Positions 1 to 7,063 of a stretch of 64,000 nucleotides of DNA are shown piece by piece; the first letter of the stretch is position 1, and each line of letters opens with the position of its first letter. The notes below the pieces were generated by a model. The model was not told where the DNA came from, did not search any database, and saw nothing but the letters and a program-made list of their open reading frames with translations. The stretch is from an uncultured Eubacteriales bacterium (lineage in GTDB: Bacteria > Bacillota > Clostridia > Christensenellales > Borkfalkiaceae), in the NCBI GenBank assembly GCA_949288785.1, contig CASELQ010000001.1, positions 62,001 to 126,000 on the forward strand, given 5' to 3'. Both the position numbers and the translations under genes were made by a program.

Positions 1-296
1 ACATTTAATTATTTACAATTTTTTCGCGTTTTCCGTACGCTAAAGTTTTTAGAATTATACACAACAACACTTGAAAAATTATGGAAAAATCAAAAAAAAC
101 GCTTTTACCGAAAAAACTTCGGCAAAAACCTGTGCTTTCCGTATTGAAATAACGATATACGGTATATAACAACTTAATATTTCGGACAGGATTTATAAAA
201 ATTATCTTCGGCATATCTCTCCGAAAACGGAGAATGCCCGCACATACCCGGAACGTAACAGCCAAATTTCACGGCGGGCTCCTGTTTGGCGTAAAT
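1..296. other. AT-rich stretch with no supported gene
   Basis: This left-edge segment is AT-rich and holds no gene I can support. The only open frame, an 86-codon stretch on the minus strand, has no recognisable motif, ribosome site or family resemblance and is probably chance. It lies just downstream of the rplS terminator. Confidence 0.5.
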
Positions 297-324
297 AAAA
301 AACTTACCGGCAAACCGATAAGTT
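297..324 (-). terminator. Rho-independent terminator of rplS
   Basis: On the minus strand a 10-bp stem (AACTTATCGG against CCGGTAAGTT, one G-T pair) with a four-base loop is followed by a T-rich run. It begins 15 bp after the rplS stop, so it ends the rplS transcript. Confidence 0.8.
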
Positions 325-339
325 TTTTGTCTTTGATAT

Positions 340-690
340 TTATCTGTCCTTTCTCTCTTTTACCTTTGCGGCTTTGCCCGTTCTCTCTCTCAGATAATAG
401 AGTTTAGCGCGGCGAACCTTACCTTTTCTCACCACGATGATATCGGCAACCTTGGGCGAATGAATGGGGAAAGTCTTTTCCACCCCCACGCCGAAAGATA
501 CCCTTCTCACGGTAAAAGTTTCGGAAATGCCGCCGTGCTTTCTGGCTATAACTATGCCCTCGAAAGCCTGCAACCTCTCCCTGTCGCCTTCTATGACCTT
601 TATCATGACCTTAACGGTATCGCCCACGGCGAATTCCGGCACGGAAGGCTTTAAATTTTCCTTATTGATCGCTTCGATTATCCCGTTCAT
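340..690 (-). CDS. rplS: 50S ribosomal protein L19
   Basis: Ribosomal protein L19 sits at the interface of the 30S and 50S subunits. The 116-residue product has the usual family length and the conserved core with [12 protein letters not shown] followed by [13 protein letters not shown] and a basic C-terminus. The start is the ATG at 690, because AGGAGG lies 8 bases upstream of it. A longer frame reaching position 729 would run through the mRNA leader. The gene has its own promoter and terminator and is separate from the ylxM-yraN operon upstream, although in many Bacillota rplS follows trmD in one operon. Confidence 0.97.
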   Translation of the reverse strand: MNGIIEAINKENLKPSVPEFAVGDTVKVMIKVIEGDRERLQAFEGIVIARKHGGISETFTVRRVSFGVGVEKTFPIHSPKVADIIVVRKGKVRRAKLYYLRERTGKAAKVKERKDR

Positions 691-753
691 TTGCTTAAAC
701 CTCCTATAAACTAAGCGTTCGTTGTGCATGGCAAAAGAGGAACGCCCGTAAGC
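691..753 (-). promoter_or_regulatory. rplS 5' leader with a hairpin
   Basis: The predicted leader between the promoter and the rplS start can pair GCGTTC (minus strand, 745-740) with GAACGC (720-715) around a 19-base loop. The second arm ends shortly before the AGGAGG ribosome site. L19 leaders that bind the protein product are known in low-GC Gram-positives. Calling this one is inference from position and shape only. Confidence 0.35.
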
Positions 754-759
754 CTATAT

Positions 760-788
760 ACTATATCATAAAATTCACCCGAAAGCAA
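760..788 (-). promoter_or_regulatory. SigA-type promoter of rplS
   Basis: On the minus strand TTGCTT (788-783) and TATAGT (765-760) are separated by exactly 17 bases. The predicted start near 753 gives a leader of about 63 nt. Confidence 0.65.
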
Positions 789-794
789 GCGTTT

Positions 795-1160
795 TTATGT
801 AAAAAACGCGTTTTCGATATGATTTATTTTATCTTCTTCAACCTCTATCACGTCAAAACGGCAAAAAACATCTGACAGTTTGTTGCGCATAAGATACTCT
901 TCCGCAAACAGGCGGTATTTCCGCCGCTTTTCACGTGTAACCGCCTCCGCAGGGGCGCCGTAATACTCGGTCTTTCTTGTCTTTACCTCTATAAATACCA
1001 AAGTTTCACCGTCTTTGGCTATCACGTCTGCTTCGCCCAAGCGGGTCTTATAATTGCGTTCCAGGATTTTATAGCCCTTGCGCTTTAAAAACTTTACCGC
1101 CCTGTTTTCTCCCGCTCCGCCAAAAATTTTTTTATAAAAGTTACCCTGTGCAGCTCGCAA
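795..1160 (-). CDS. yraN: YraN family (UPF0102) putative nuclease-fold protein
   Basis: YraN proteins are small, widespread and of unsettled function, with a PD-(D/E)XK nuclease-like fold. Here the fold signature is visible as GEADVIAKDG followed by FIEVKTRK, which supplies the Asp and the E-x-K pair. The N-terminal GENRAVKFLKRKG segment matches the usual family start. The frame opens with a TTG at 1160, inside the last 67 bases of rnhB, and no better start lies downstream before the conserved region. It is the last gene of the ylxM operon. The rnhB-yraN pairing is common in Bacillota. Confidence 0.85.
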   Translation of the reverse strand: MRAAQGNFYKKIFGGAGENRAVKFLKRKGYKILERNYKTRLGEADVIAKDGETLVFIEVKTRKTEYYGAPAEAVTREKRRKYRLFAEEYLMRNKLSDVFCRFDVIEVEEDKINHIENAFFT

Positions 1161-1711
1161 GCCCCTTTCTCCTTTATTGCCTGTATGTGATACGCAGTCC
1201 CGTACCCCTTGTTTTTTTCAAACCCGTATTCCGGGAACTTTAAAGAATATCCTTCCATCAGTTCGTCCCTGTACACCTTTGCCAGTATAGACGCGCACGC
1301 TATGCTGTAACTTTTACTGTCCCCCTTAACTATGTACTCCGCATTTAAATCCAGCCTTGTATCAAGCCCGTCCACAATCGTTATGTCTGGCATAATCGTA
1401 AGCCCTTTCACTGCTTTTTCCATACATTTTCTTACTGCTTGCAAGATATTTATTTCGTCTATTTCTTTTTCCGATACTTCGGCGATATTAAAACACACTG
1501 CCCTATCCTTTATCGCCTTTGCAAGGGTCGCTCTTTTACTTGCGGTAAGCTTTTTACTGTCGTCCACGCCGGCGATGATGTCGCCCTGCGGCATTATTAC
1601 CGCAGCGCACACAACGGGACCGGCTAGCGGGCCCCTGCCCACTTCGTCCACCCCCGCAACGTATTTACAGCCGGCGGCGTAATATTTATTTTCATAAAAA
1701 AACTTATCCAT
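1094..1711 (-). CDS. rnhB: Ribonuclease HII
   Basis: RNase HII cuts the RNA strand of RNA-DNA hybrids and removes single ribonucleotides misincorporated into DNA. The 205-residue product carries the diagnostic N-terminal motif GVDEVGRGPLAGPVV (about residues 20-34), which holds the first catalytic Asp and Glu. Further acidic residues follow in DDSKKL and in the DITIVDGLD segment. Length is normal. It starts 27 bp after the rbgA stop and overlaps yraN, so it is translationally coupled within the ribosome-assembly operon. Confidence 0.95.
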   Translation of the reverse strand: MDKFFYENKYYAAGCKYVAGVDEVGRGPLAGPVVCAAVIMPQGDIIAGVDDSKKLTASKRATLAKAIKDRAVCFNIAEVSEKEIDEINILQAVRKCMEKAVKGLTIMPDITIVDGLDTRLDLNAEYIVKGDSKSYSIACASILAKVYRDELMEGYSLKFPEYGFEKNKGYGTAYHIQAIKEKGACELHRVTFIKKFLAEREKTGR

Positions 1712-1738
1712 AGCTTAACCTTAAATTTTAAAGCGATG

Positions 1739-2572
1739 TTATTCGAGAAATATTTTACCCGTCCTGCCCTTCCTGAAATCGTCTATCACGGCGGATGCGC
1801 AGCGCTCGTAATCGTACTCCCCGCCCTTTAACAAAAACCCGCGGTTTAAGCATATCTCGTTCATTATGTCAAGCGGTTCGGCGCTTACGTCGGAGAGAGA
1901 ATAGCGTTCTCTTAAAAGTTCAGGGTACTTTTCCTTTATTTCCGCTATAAACTCAAAGGCAAGATCGTTAAAATCGAGATTCGCATCGTTCATACTGCCG
2001 ATATAGGCAAGGTGTTTTGCCATTACCTGATTTTCAAACGCGGGGGGCATTGTGCCCGGCGTATCAAGAAGTTCAAGCGCCCCTATCCTTATCCACTGTT
2101 TGCCGCGGGTTACGCCCGCCTTATCGCCCGTTGCAGCCTTTTTGCCGCCCGCAAGCGCGTTTATTATCGTTGATTTGCCGGTATTCGGTATACCCGCCAC
2201 CATCACCCTTAGCGGCTTAAATATGCCTTTCGCTTTATTTCTTTCAAGTTTTTCGGAAAGAAGGGAAAACACGGCGGCATATAATTTATCCGTTGACTTT
2301 TTGTCCGCGGCGCTGACTGCTACCGCGGCGCGGTTTTGCGCACGAAGATTTTCAAGCGAACGGGTAACGTCCTTTTTTTCCACAAGGTCGCATTTGTTAA
2401 GGGCGAAAAGCACTTTTTTGTTTTCGAACAGTTTATTCAGTTTTTTATTTTCCGAAGCCGCTGGCGCGCGCGCGTCCAGCACCGTTATCACCCCGTCAAC
2501 CGCCTTTAACGACTGTTCCATCATACGCATTGCGGCGGTCATATGCCCCGGAAACCATTGTAAATGCTGCAT
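1739..2572 (-). CDS. rbgA: Ribosome biogenesis GTPase RbgA (YlqF)
   Basis: RbgA is a circularly permuted GTPase needed for late assembly of the 50S subunit. The permuted motif order is visible: NKCD (G4) at residues 59-62 comes before GIPNTGKST (G1) at 127-135 and DTPGT (G3) at 170-174. The N-terminal MQHLQWFPGHMTAAMR segment is typical of the family. The 277-residue length is normal. It starts 1 bp after the trmD stop. Co-transcription with trmD, rimM and rpsP fits a ribosome-building operon. Confidence 0.95.
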   Translation of the reverse strand: MQHLQWFPGHMTAAMRMMEQSLKAVDGVITVLDARAPAASENKKLNKLFENKKVLFALNKCDLVEKKDVTRSLENLRAQNRAAVAVSAADKKSTDKLYAAVFSLLSEKLERNKAKGIFKPLRVMVAGIPNTGKSTIINALAGGKKAATGDKAGVTRGKQWIRIGALELLDTPGTMPPAFENQVMAKHLAYIGSMNDANLDFNDLAFEFIAEIKEKYPELLRERYSLSDVSAEPLDIMNEICLNRGFLLKGGEYDYERCASAVIDDFRKGRTGKIFLE

Positions 2573-2573
2573 A

Positions 2574-3242
2574 TTATTTATTAAAAATATCGGGTCTGCG
2601 CTTTTTCGTCAGCTCTTCAGCCATTTTATTGCGCCACTTTTCTATCTCTGCGTGGTTGCCGCTTATCAGAACTTCCGGCACGATAAGACCGCGGAATTCC
2701 CTGGGCTTGGTATAATGAGGATATTCCAAAAGCCCCGACGAGAAACTTTCCTGACTGAGCGATTCCCCGTTTATCACGCCGTCTACATAGCGGCACACCG
2801 CGTCCGTAACCGCCATGGCGGGAATTTCGCCGCCCGTGAGCACGTAATCGCCCATGGATATCTCCTCGTCTATACACAGGTCTATGGCGCGCTGGTCCAC
2901 CCCCTCGTAATGCCCGCATAATATAAGCAAGCGCTCTCTTTTTGCAAGTTCCACCGCCTTTTTCTGGGTAAAAGTTTCGCCCTTGGGGGACATATATATG
3001 CGCAAAGCAGAATGCTCGGGATCCACGGCCTCTATGGCGGAGACTATGGGCTGCGCCGTCATGACCATGCCCGCGCCGCCGCCGAAGGGAGAATCGTCGC
3101 ATTTTCTGTGCTTATCATGCGTGTAATCGCGGATATCGATGACGTTTATTTCTATCTTGCCGCTGCTTGCCGCCCTGCCTATTATACTGCTTTTAAGCGG
3201 AGCAAACATCTCCGGGAACAGGGTTAAAATATCAATCTTCAT
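2574..3242 (-). CDS. trmD: tRNA (guanine-N1)-methyltransferase
   Basis: TrmD methylates G37 of tRNAs with SAM and prevents +1 frameshifting. The N-terminus (MKIDILTLFPEMF), the DDSPFGGGAGMVM segment and the SAM-binding trefoil-knot region with GDYVLTGGEIPAM are all recognisable. At 222 residues it is at the short end of the family but appears complete. It overlaps rimM by 11 bp, which is a common arrangement. Confidence 0.96.
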   Translation of the reverse strand: MKIDILTLFPEMFAPLKSSIIGRAASSGKIEINVIDIRDYTHDKHRKCDDSPFGGGAGMVMTAQPIVSAIEAVDPEHSALRIYMSPKGETFTQKKAVELAKRERLLILCGHYEGVDQRAIDLCIDEEISMGDYVLTGGEIPAMAVTDAVCRYVDGVINGESLSQESFSSGLLEYPHYTKPREFRGLIVPEVLISGNHAEIEKWRNKMAEELTKKRRPDIFNK

Positions 3243-3741
3243 ATACCGCTATCTCCGAAAACCTACTGCCCCTCACCGTTATGCGCCCGCTCTCGATATC
3301 CACCGACAAAACGGCGTCTTTCAAAAACGGGAAACGTATCGCCTTGCCCTGCTCGTTCTCCACGGTGATTATGTCGGTACGGGCGGCAGTTACGTCCGTT
3401 ATTCTGCCGATACATTCGCCGCTTTCGGTAAACAGCCCGCAGCCTATAATATCCGCTATAAAATACCTGCCCTCTTCTAACGGTACGGCATTTTCTCGCG
3501 TTACCGAAATATATTTGCCGCGCAGTTTTTCCGCGGCGTTCCTGTCCGCCACGCCGCCCAGCCAAAGATAAGCAGACCCTCCGCCCGCGCGTGCGGAAAG
3601 CACTTTATAACTTGCCCCGTCTATAAGCGCCTCTTTAAGGGTTAAAAACCTCTCCGCGTCGTCCGTAAGCGGCTGCACTTTCAGTTCGCCGCGCACGCCC
3701 TGGGGCTTTACAATAAGCCCTATATTGAATGTTTTTTGCAT
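3232..3741 (-). CDS. rimM: Ribosome maturation factor RimM
   Basis: RimM assists 30S head assembly and binds S19. The 169-residue product begins with the typical NIGLIVKPQGVRGELKVQPLT segment of the N-terminal beta-barrel. The C-terminal PRC-barrel part holds YFIADIIGC. It lies between khpA (20 bp upstream) and trmD (overlapping) in the expected order. Confidence 0.94.
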   Translation of the reverse strand: MQKTFNIGLIVKPQGVRGELKVQPLTDDAERFLTLKEALIDGASYKVLSARAGGGSAYLWLGGVADRNAAEKLRGKYISVTRENAVPLEEGRYFIADIIGCGLFTESGECIGRITDVTAARTDIITVENEQGKAIRFPFLKDAVLSVDIESGRITVRGSRFSEIAVYED

Positions 3742-3761
3742 TGCAGAGCAAAAGCGGGGAA

Positions 3762-4004
3762 TTACTCTTCCCCGCGCTCCTTTATTTCAAGATTGTATTT
3801 TTTGTTTTCGTTCTGCCCGCCTGCGCGCACCAAAGTGCGGAGGGCCTTGGCTATTTTGCCCTGCCTGCCTATCACTTTGCCCATATCTTCGGGATCAAGC
3901 GTTATCTTTACGTTGACCGTATTGCCGCGCTCGGTTATGTCGTACTCTATTTTATCGGGTTTTTCGGCAAAGGTTTCAACCACGAATTTAATAAGTTCCG
4001 TCAT
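3762..4004 (-). CDS. khpA: KH-domain RNA-binding protein KhpA
   Basis: This 80-residue protein is a single type II KH domain with the GRQG loop within MGKVIGRQGKIAKALR. KhpA binds RNA, often as a dimer with KhpB, and affects cell elongation and small-RNA biology in Gram-positives. Position between rpsP and rimM is the classic location (B. subtilis ylqC). A highly charged C-terminus ends the protein. Confidence 0.93.
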   Translation of the reverse strand: MTELIKFVVETFAEKPDKIEYDITERGNTVNVKITLDPEDMGKVIGRQGKIAKALRTLVRAGGQNENKKYNLEIKERGEE

Positions 4005-4018
4005 TCACGCCGCCCTCC

Positions 4019-4312
4019 TTACTTGGACTTGCGGACTTTGGTCTTGGACGGCGAAAGTTTTGTGGGTTTGGGCAATATTCCCTGATTTATAAGGATATTG
4101 CGCACCGTGTCGGTGGGCTGAACGCCTTTGCTGAGCCAGTCTTTTGCTTTTTCCGCGTCTATAACTATCTCGGCGGGGTTTGCCGTGGGATTATAATGCC
4201 CCACTTTATCCACATACGCCCCGTCGCGCGCGTTCCTGCTGTCCGTGATAACTATACGGTAGAAGGGAGATTTTTTGTCGCCCATTCTGGTAAGTCTCAT
4301 CTTTACTGCCAT
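4019..4312 (-). CDS. rpsP: 30S ribosomal protein S16
   Basis: S16 is an early-binding small-subunit protein. The N-terminus [20 protein letters not shown] is diagnostic, and GHYNPTANP and a basic tail follow. The 97-residue length is slightly above the minimal family size. It starts 18 bp after the ffh stop and precedes khpA by 14 bp. Confidence 0.97.
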   Translation of the reverse strand: MAVKMRLTRMGDKKSPFYRIVITDSRNARDGAYVDKVGHYNPTANPAEIVIDAEKAKDWLSKGVQPTDTVRNILINQGILPKPTKLSPSKTKVRKSK

Positions 4313-4330
4313 TTTTTATTTCTCCTTTAT

Positions 4331-5647
4331 TTATTGAAATTTAAACATTTTATTGTTTTTCATTTGTTTCATCATCTGCTTGGTCTGCTCGAACTGCTTT
4401 AACACCCTGTTCACTTCCTGCACGCTGGTGCCGCTCCCCTTCGCAATGCGGTTCTTGCGCGACGAGTTTATTATCTGCGGGTTCTCCCGCTCGCGCATGG
4501 TCATGGACTGGATAACGGCTTTCATGGAGATCATCTTCTTTTCGTCGATATCCTCTTCGCGCACCTTGAATTTGCCGCCCATCCCGGGGAGCATTGAAAG
4601 CACGTCTTTCAGCCCGCCCATCTTTTTCATGGCTTCGAACTGGGTAAGATAGTCGTTTAACGTAAAGGAATTTTCACGCAGTTTCTTTTCCATGCGCTTG
4701 GCGTCCTGCTCGCTTATGGCTTCCTGCGCCTTTTCTATGAGAGTAAGCACGTCCCCCATGCCCAGAATGCGGTTTGCCATGCGGTCGGGATAAAAGGGCT
4801 CCAAATCCCCTAGTTTTTCGCCTGTGGAACAAAACTTTATGGGTTTCCCCGTTACCGCTTTTATGGAAAGCGTGGCGCCGCCGCGCGTATCCCCGTCTAA
4901 CTTGGTGAGAACCAGGCCCGTAACTTCCAGCCGCTTATTGAAGGTATCCGCCACCTCCACGGCTACCTGCCCGGTCATTGCGTCCACTACCAAAAGAATT
5001 TCGGCAGGGGTTACCTCTTCTTTTATGCGCTCCAGCTCGCGCATAAGTTCTTCGTCTATCTGCAGCCTGCCCGCGGTATCTATTATAACCGTGTCAAACC
5101 CGTATGACGCGGCGTGCTTAACGCCTTCTTTCGCTATTTTTACGGGATTGCCCTGCCCCTTTTCAAACACCTGGCAGCCCGCCTTTTCCCCCACGGTCTT
5201 TAACTGATCTATTGCCGCGGGGCGGTAGACGTCGCACGCGACCAGGAGCGGCTTTTTACCCTGCTTTTTAAGGTACATTGCGAGTTTTGCCGCAAGCGTG
5301 GTCTTGCCCGCGCCCTGAAGCCCCGCCATCATTATCACCGTGGGCGGGTTGGGCGCGACGTTCAGTTTGCTGTTAGAAGAACCCATAAGCGCTATGAGTT
5401 CTTCGTTCACTATCTTAATGACCTGCTGGGTGGGGCTTAAACTCTTTAAAATCTCCTGTCCCAGCGCCCGCTCGCTTACTTTTGCGACAAACTCCTTTAC
5501 AACGGATATATTCACATCCGCCTCTAAAAGAGCTATACGCACCTCACGCATGGCGGTTTTTATCTCCAGCTCGGTAAGCCTGCCGCGCTTTGTGAGCTTG
5601 CTGAATATATGATTCAGTTTTTCGGACAAACCTGAAAACAATGCCAT
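4331..5647 (-). CDS. ffh: Signal recognition particle protein Ffh
   Basis: Ffh binds 4.5S/6S RNA and signal sequences and targets ribosomes to FtsY at the membrane. With the ATG at 5647 it has 438 residues: an N domain, the GTPase G domain with GLQGAGKTT at about 109-117, a DTAGR motif and TKLDGDTRGG, then a methionine-rich M domain from about residue 305 with MLPGMGG and a QMMKQM tail. This start makes a TAATG overlap with ylxM and sits downstream of GGGAG. The frame open to 5704 would add 19 unrelated residues. Confidence 0.97.
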   Translation of the reverse strand: MALFSGLSEKLNHIFSKLTKRGRLTELEIKTAMREVRIALLEADVNISVVKEFVAKVSERALGQEILKSLSPTQQVIKIVNEELIALMGSSNSKLNVAPNPPTVIMMAGLQGAGKTTLAAKLAMYLKKQGKKPLLVACDVYRPAAIDQLKTVGEKAGCQVFEKGQGNPVKIAKEGVKHAASYGFDTVIIDTAGRLQIDEELMRELERIKEEVTPAEILLVVDAMTGQVAVEVADTFNKRLEVTGLVLTKLDGDTRGGATLSIKAVTGKPIKFCSTGEKLGDLEPFYPDRMANRILGMGDVLTLIEKAQEAISEQDAKRMEKKLRENSFTLNDYLTQFEAMKKMGGLKDVLSMLPGMGGKFKVREEDIDEKKMISMKAVIQSMTMRERENPQIINSSRKNRIAKGSGTSVQEVNRVLKQFEQTKQMMKQMKNNKMFKFQ

Positions 5648-5952
5648 TATCTGACGGTTATCTCCCTTATTTTTTCCGCTGCGGCGGGCGCGTAACTTTC
5701 GCACTCCGCGGCAAGCGCGTTGAGCGCGGCAGTCTTTTCATAAAGATGCAGCACGCTCTCGTATTTTAACAGTTTTTCCCTCACCTTTTTCACCGCCGCG
5801 TAAACGCTCTGGCGGGTTTTGCCCTCCGGCTCGGATATTTCCGCAAGCGAAAGGTCGAACATATAATATGACATAAAGGTTTCACGCTGCTTTTTTGTGA
5901 GCAGCTCCCCGTAGATGTCAAAAAGTTGTATTACGGTAAAATCTCTTTCCAT
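5647..5952 (-). CDS. ylxM: YlxM family helix-turn-helix protein
   Basis: YlxM is a small protein encoded next to ffh in Bacillota and interacts with SRP components. The 101-residue product has the family segment LFDIYGELLTKKQRETF near the N-terminus and a sigma-like helix-turn-helix (LSLAEIS then RQSVYAAVKKVREKL). It is the first gene of the operon. Its ATG lies only 3 nt after a 16-bp hairpin and no ordinary Shine-Dalgarno sequence is visible between hairpin and start. Confidence 0.9.
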   Translation of the reverse strand: MERDFTVIQLFDIYGELLTKKQRETFMSYYMFDLSLAEISEPEGKTRQSVYAAVKKVREKLLKYESVLHLYEKTAALNALAAECESYAPAAAEKIREITVR

Positions 5953-5955
5953 AAG

Positions 5956-5989
5956 ACAAGGTGTAAAGCAAAATTGCTTTACACCTTGT
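5956..5989 (-). promoter_or_regulatory. 16-bp hairpin at the 5' end of the ylxM-ffh transcript
   Basis: Two perfectly complementary 16-base arms (5956-5971 and 5974-5989) flank a two-base centre. The predicted transcription start falls at or just inside the outer edge, so the mRNA would begin as a stem-loop. The ylxM ATG follows 3 nt after the inner-strand end. No T-run follows on the minus strand, so it is not an ordinary terminator. The arm contains AAGGTG, which would be hidden in the stem. Confidence 0.75.
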
Positions 5990-5990
5990 T

Positions 5991-6019
5991 ATTATACGCG
6001 TATTGCCGCCGCATGTCAA
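5991..6019 (-). promoter_or_regulatory. Consensus SigA promoter of the ylxM-ffh operon
   Basis: On the minus strand TTGACA (6019-6014) and TATAAT (5996-5991) match the housekeeping consensus perfectly with a 17-base spacer. It should be a strong constitutive promoter for the nine genes from ylxM to yraN. Confidence 0.9.
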
Positions 6020-6066
6020 GCGTTTTTTATAAAATAGTTTTTCAGGCGCGGAATTTATAGTTATGA

Positions 6067-7053
6067 TTATCTACACGAATGATAGAATAAAGTGCTAAAA
6101 ATAATTTTAACTCTACTTAAAGTAGAATTAACTATCATCAGAACAGGCTGTCTACGTATTCGCGCGCTGTCTACGTATTCGCGCGCGTCAAACTCCTCTA
6201 TGTCGTCTATTTTTTCGCCGGTGCCAACGAACACGACGGGTATTTCGCTTTCGTACGACAGCGATATTATAAACCCGCCCTTGGCGGTGCCGTCTAACTT
6301 GGTAAGGATTATCCCGTCCAGCCCCACCGCCTGCTTAAAGGTTTCCACCTGATTTGCGGCGTTCTGCCCGGTAGTGGCGTCCAACACGATGAGTTTAAGG
6401 TAATTGGCCTGCGGATACTCCCGCTTTACCACCCTGTCCATCTTTTTAAGTTCTTCCATAAGATTTGCCTTGACGTGCAGTCTGCCTGCGGTATCTATTA
6501 TAAGCACGTCGGTACTTTTAGAGCGGGCGGAACTTATCGCGTCAAACACCACGGCGGAAGCGTCCGCCCCCTCGGAGTGCTTTATTATCCTTACCCCCGC
6601 GCGCTCCGCCCATACCGAGAGCTGTTCGGAAGCCGCCGCGCGGAAGGTGTCCGCCGCAGCTACCGTTACGCTCTTGCCCTCTTTTCGGAATTTATTGGCA
6701 AGTTTTCCTATCGTAGTGGTCTTGCCTACCCCGTTTACGCCTATTATCATAAGCACGAGCGGGGTGCTCAACTCCACGGGCTCGGCATAGTCCAGCGTTT
6801 CAAAGAGTTCTTCTTTTAAAAGCCCGGTTACATACTCTTTGTCTTTGCATTTTTCCTTTATCGCCTTTTCCCGTATCTCATCCACTATTTCCATGGAAGT
6901 ATTTACCGAGACGTCCGCACCGATAAGGAGCTCTTCAAGCCCCTCGTAAAACTCTTCGCCAAGCTTATTCTTGGAAAAGAGGGCGCTAAGCCCTGAGGCA
7001 AGCCCCTCCCTCGTCTTTTTAAGTACCGCTTTTATTTTGCCGAATAATCCCAT
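6067..7053 (-). CDS. ftsY: SRP receptor FtsY, reading frame altered at its C-terminus
   Basis: FtsY is the membrane-associated GTPase that receives Ffh-bound ribosomes. The NG core is complete: GVNGVGKT at 105-112, DTAGR at 187-191 and TKLD at 251-254. A normal FtsY ends in a short segment like EYVDSLF. Here, after EYVDS (residue 296), a 19-bp tandem duplication shifts the frame and adds 32 unrelated residues to position 6067. Without one copy the reading becomes EYVDSLF and then TGA at 6140-6138, giving 298 residues. The added codons run through the terminator hairpin. It is the last gene of the asnS operon, 10 bp after smc. The duplication may be genuine or an assembly error. Confidence 0.93.
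   Translation of the reverse strand: MGLFGKIKAVLKKTREGLASGLSALFSKNKLGEEFYEGLEELLIGADVSVNTSMEIVDEIREKAIKEKCKDKEYVTGLLKEELFETLDYAEPVELSTPLVLMIIGVNGVGKTTTIGKLANKFRKEGKSVTVAAADTFRAAASEQLSVWAERAGVRIIKHSEGADASAVVFDAISSARSKSTDVLIIDTAGRLHVKANLMEELKKMDRVVKREYPQANYLKLIVLDATTGQNAANQVETFKQAVGLDGIILTKLDGTAKGGFIISLSYESEIPVVFVGTGEKIDDIEEFDAREYVDSARIRRQPVLMIVNSTLSRVKIIFSTLFYHSCR
6094..6131 (-). terminator. Terminator of the asnS-ftsY operon
   Basis: A 12-bp stem (arms 6107-6118 and 6120-6131, one G-T pair) is followed on the minus strand by AATTATTTTT. It begins 7 bases after the inferred ancestral ftsY stop at 6138. In the present sequence it lies inside the shifted ftsY frame. Confidence 0.75.
6147..6184. 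repeat. 19-bp perfect tandem duplication in ftsY
   Basis: Positions 6147-6165 and 6166-6184 are identical, and the periodicity continues for two more bases. The unit length is not a multiple of three, so it shifts the ftsY frame. Deleting one copy restores the expected FtsY ending. Confidence 0.97.
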
Positions 7054-7063
7054 TTATATCTCC

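Noticed and set aside
5-265. 86-codon minus-strand frame at the left edge
   Set aside because: No ribosome site, motif or family resemblance, and it lies in AT-rich sequence after a terminator.
691-729. Longer start for rplS at 729
   Set aside because: The internal ATG at 690 has an ideal AGGAGG, and the extra residues overlap the mRNA leader.
789-809. AT-rich hairpin after yraN as a terminator
   Set aside because: The stem is short and A/T-rich, overlaps the coding end and lacks a T-run behind it.
2052-2921. Long plus-strand frame antisense to rbgA and trmD
   Set aside because: It is the shadow of two well-supported minus-strand genes and has no recognisable domain.
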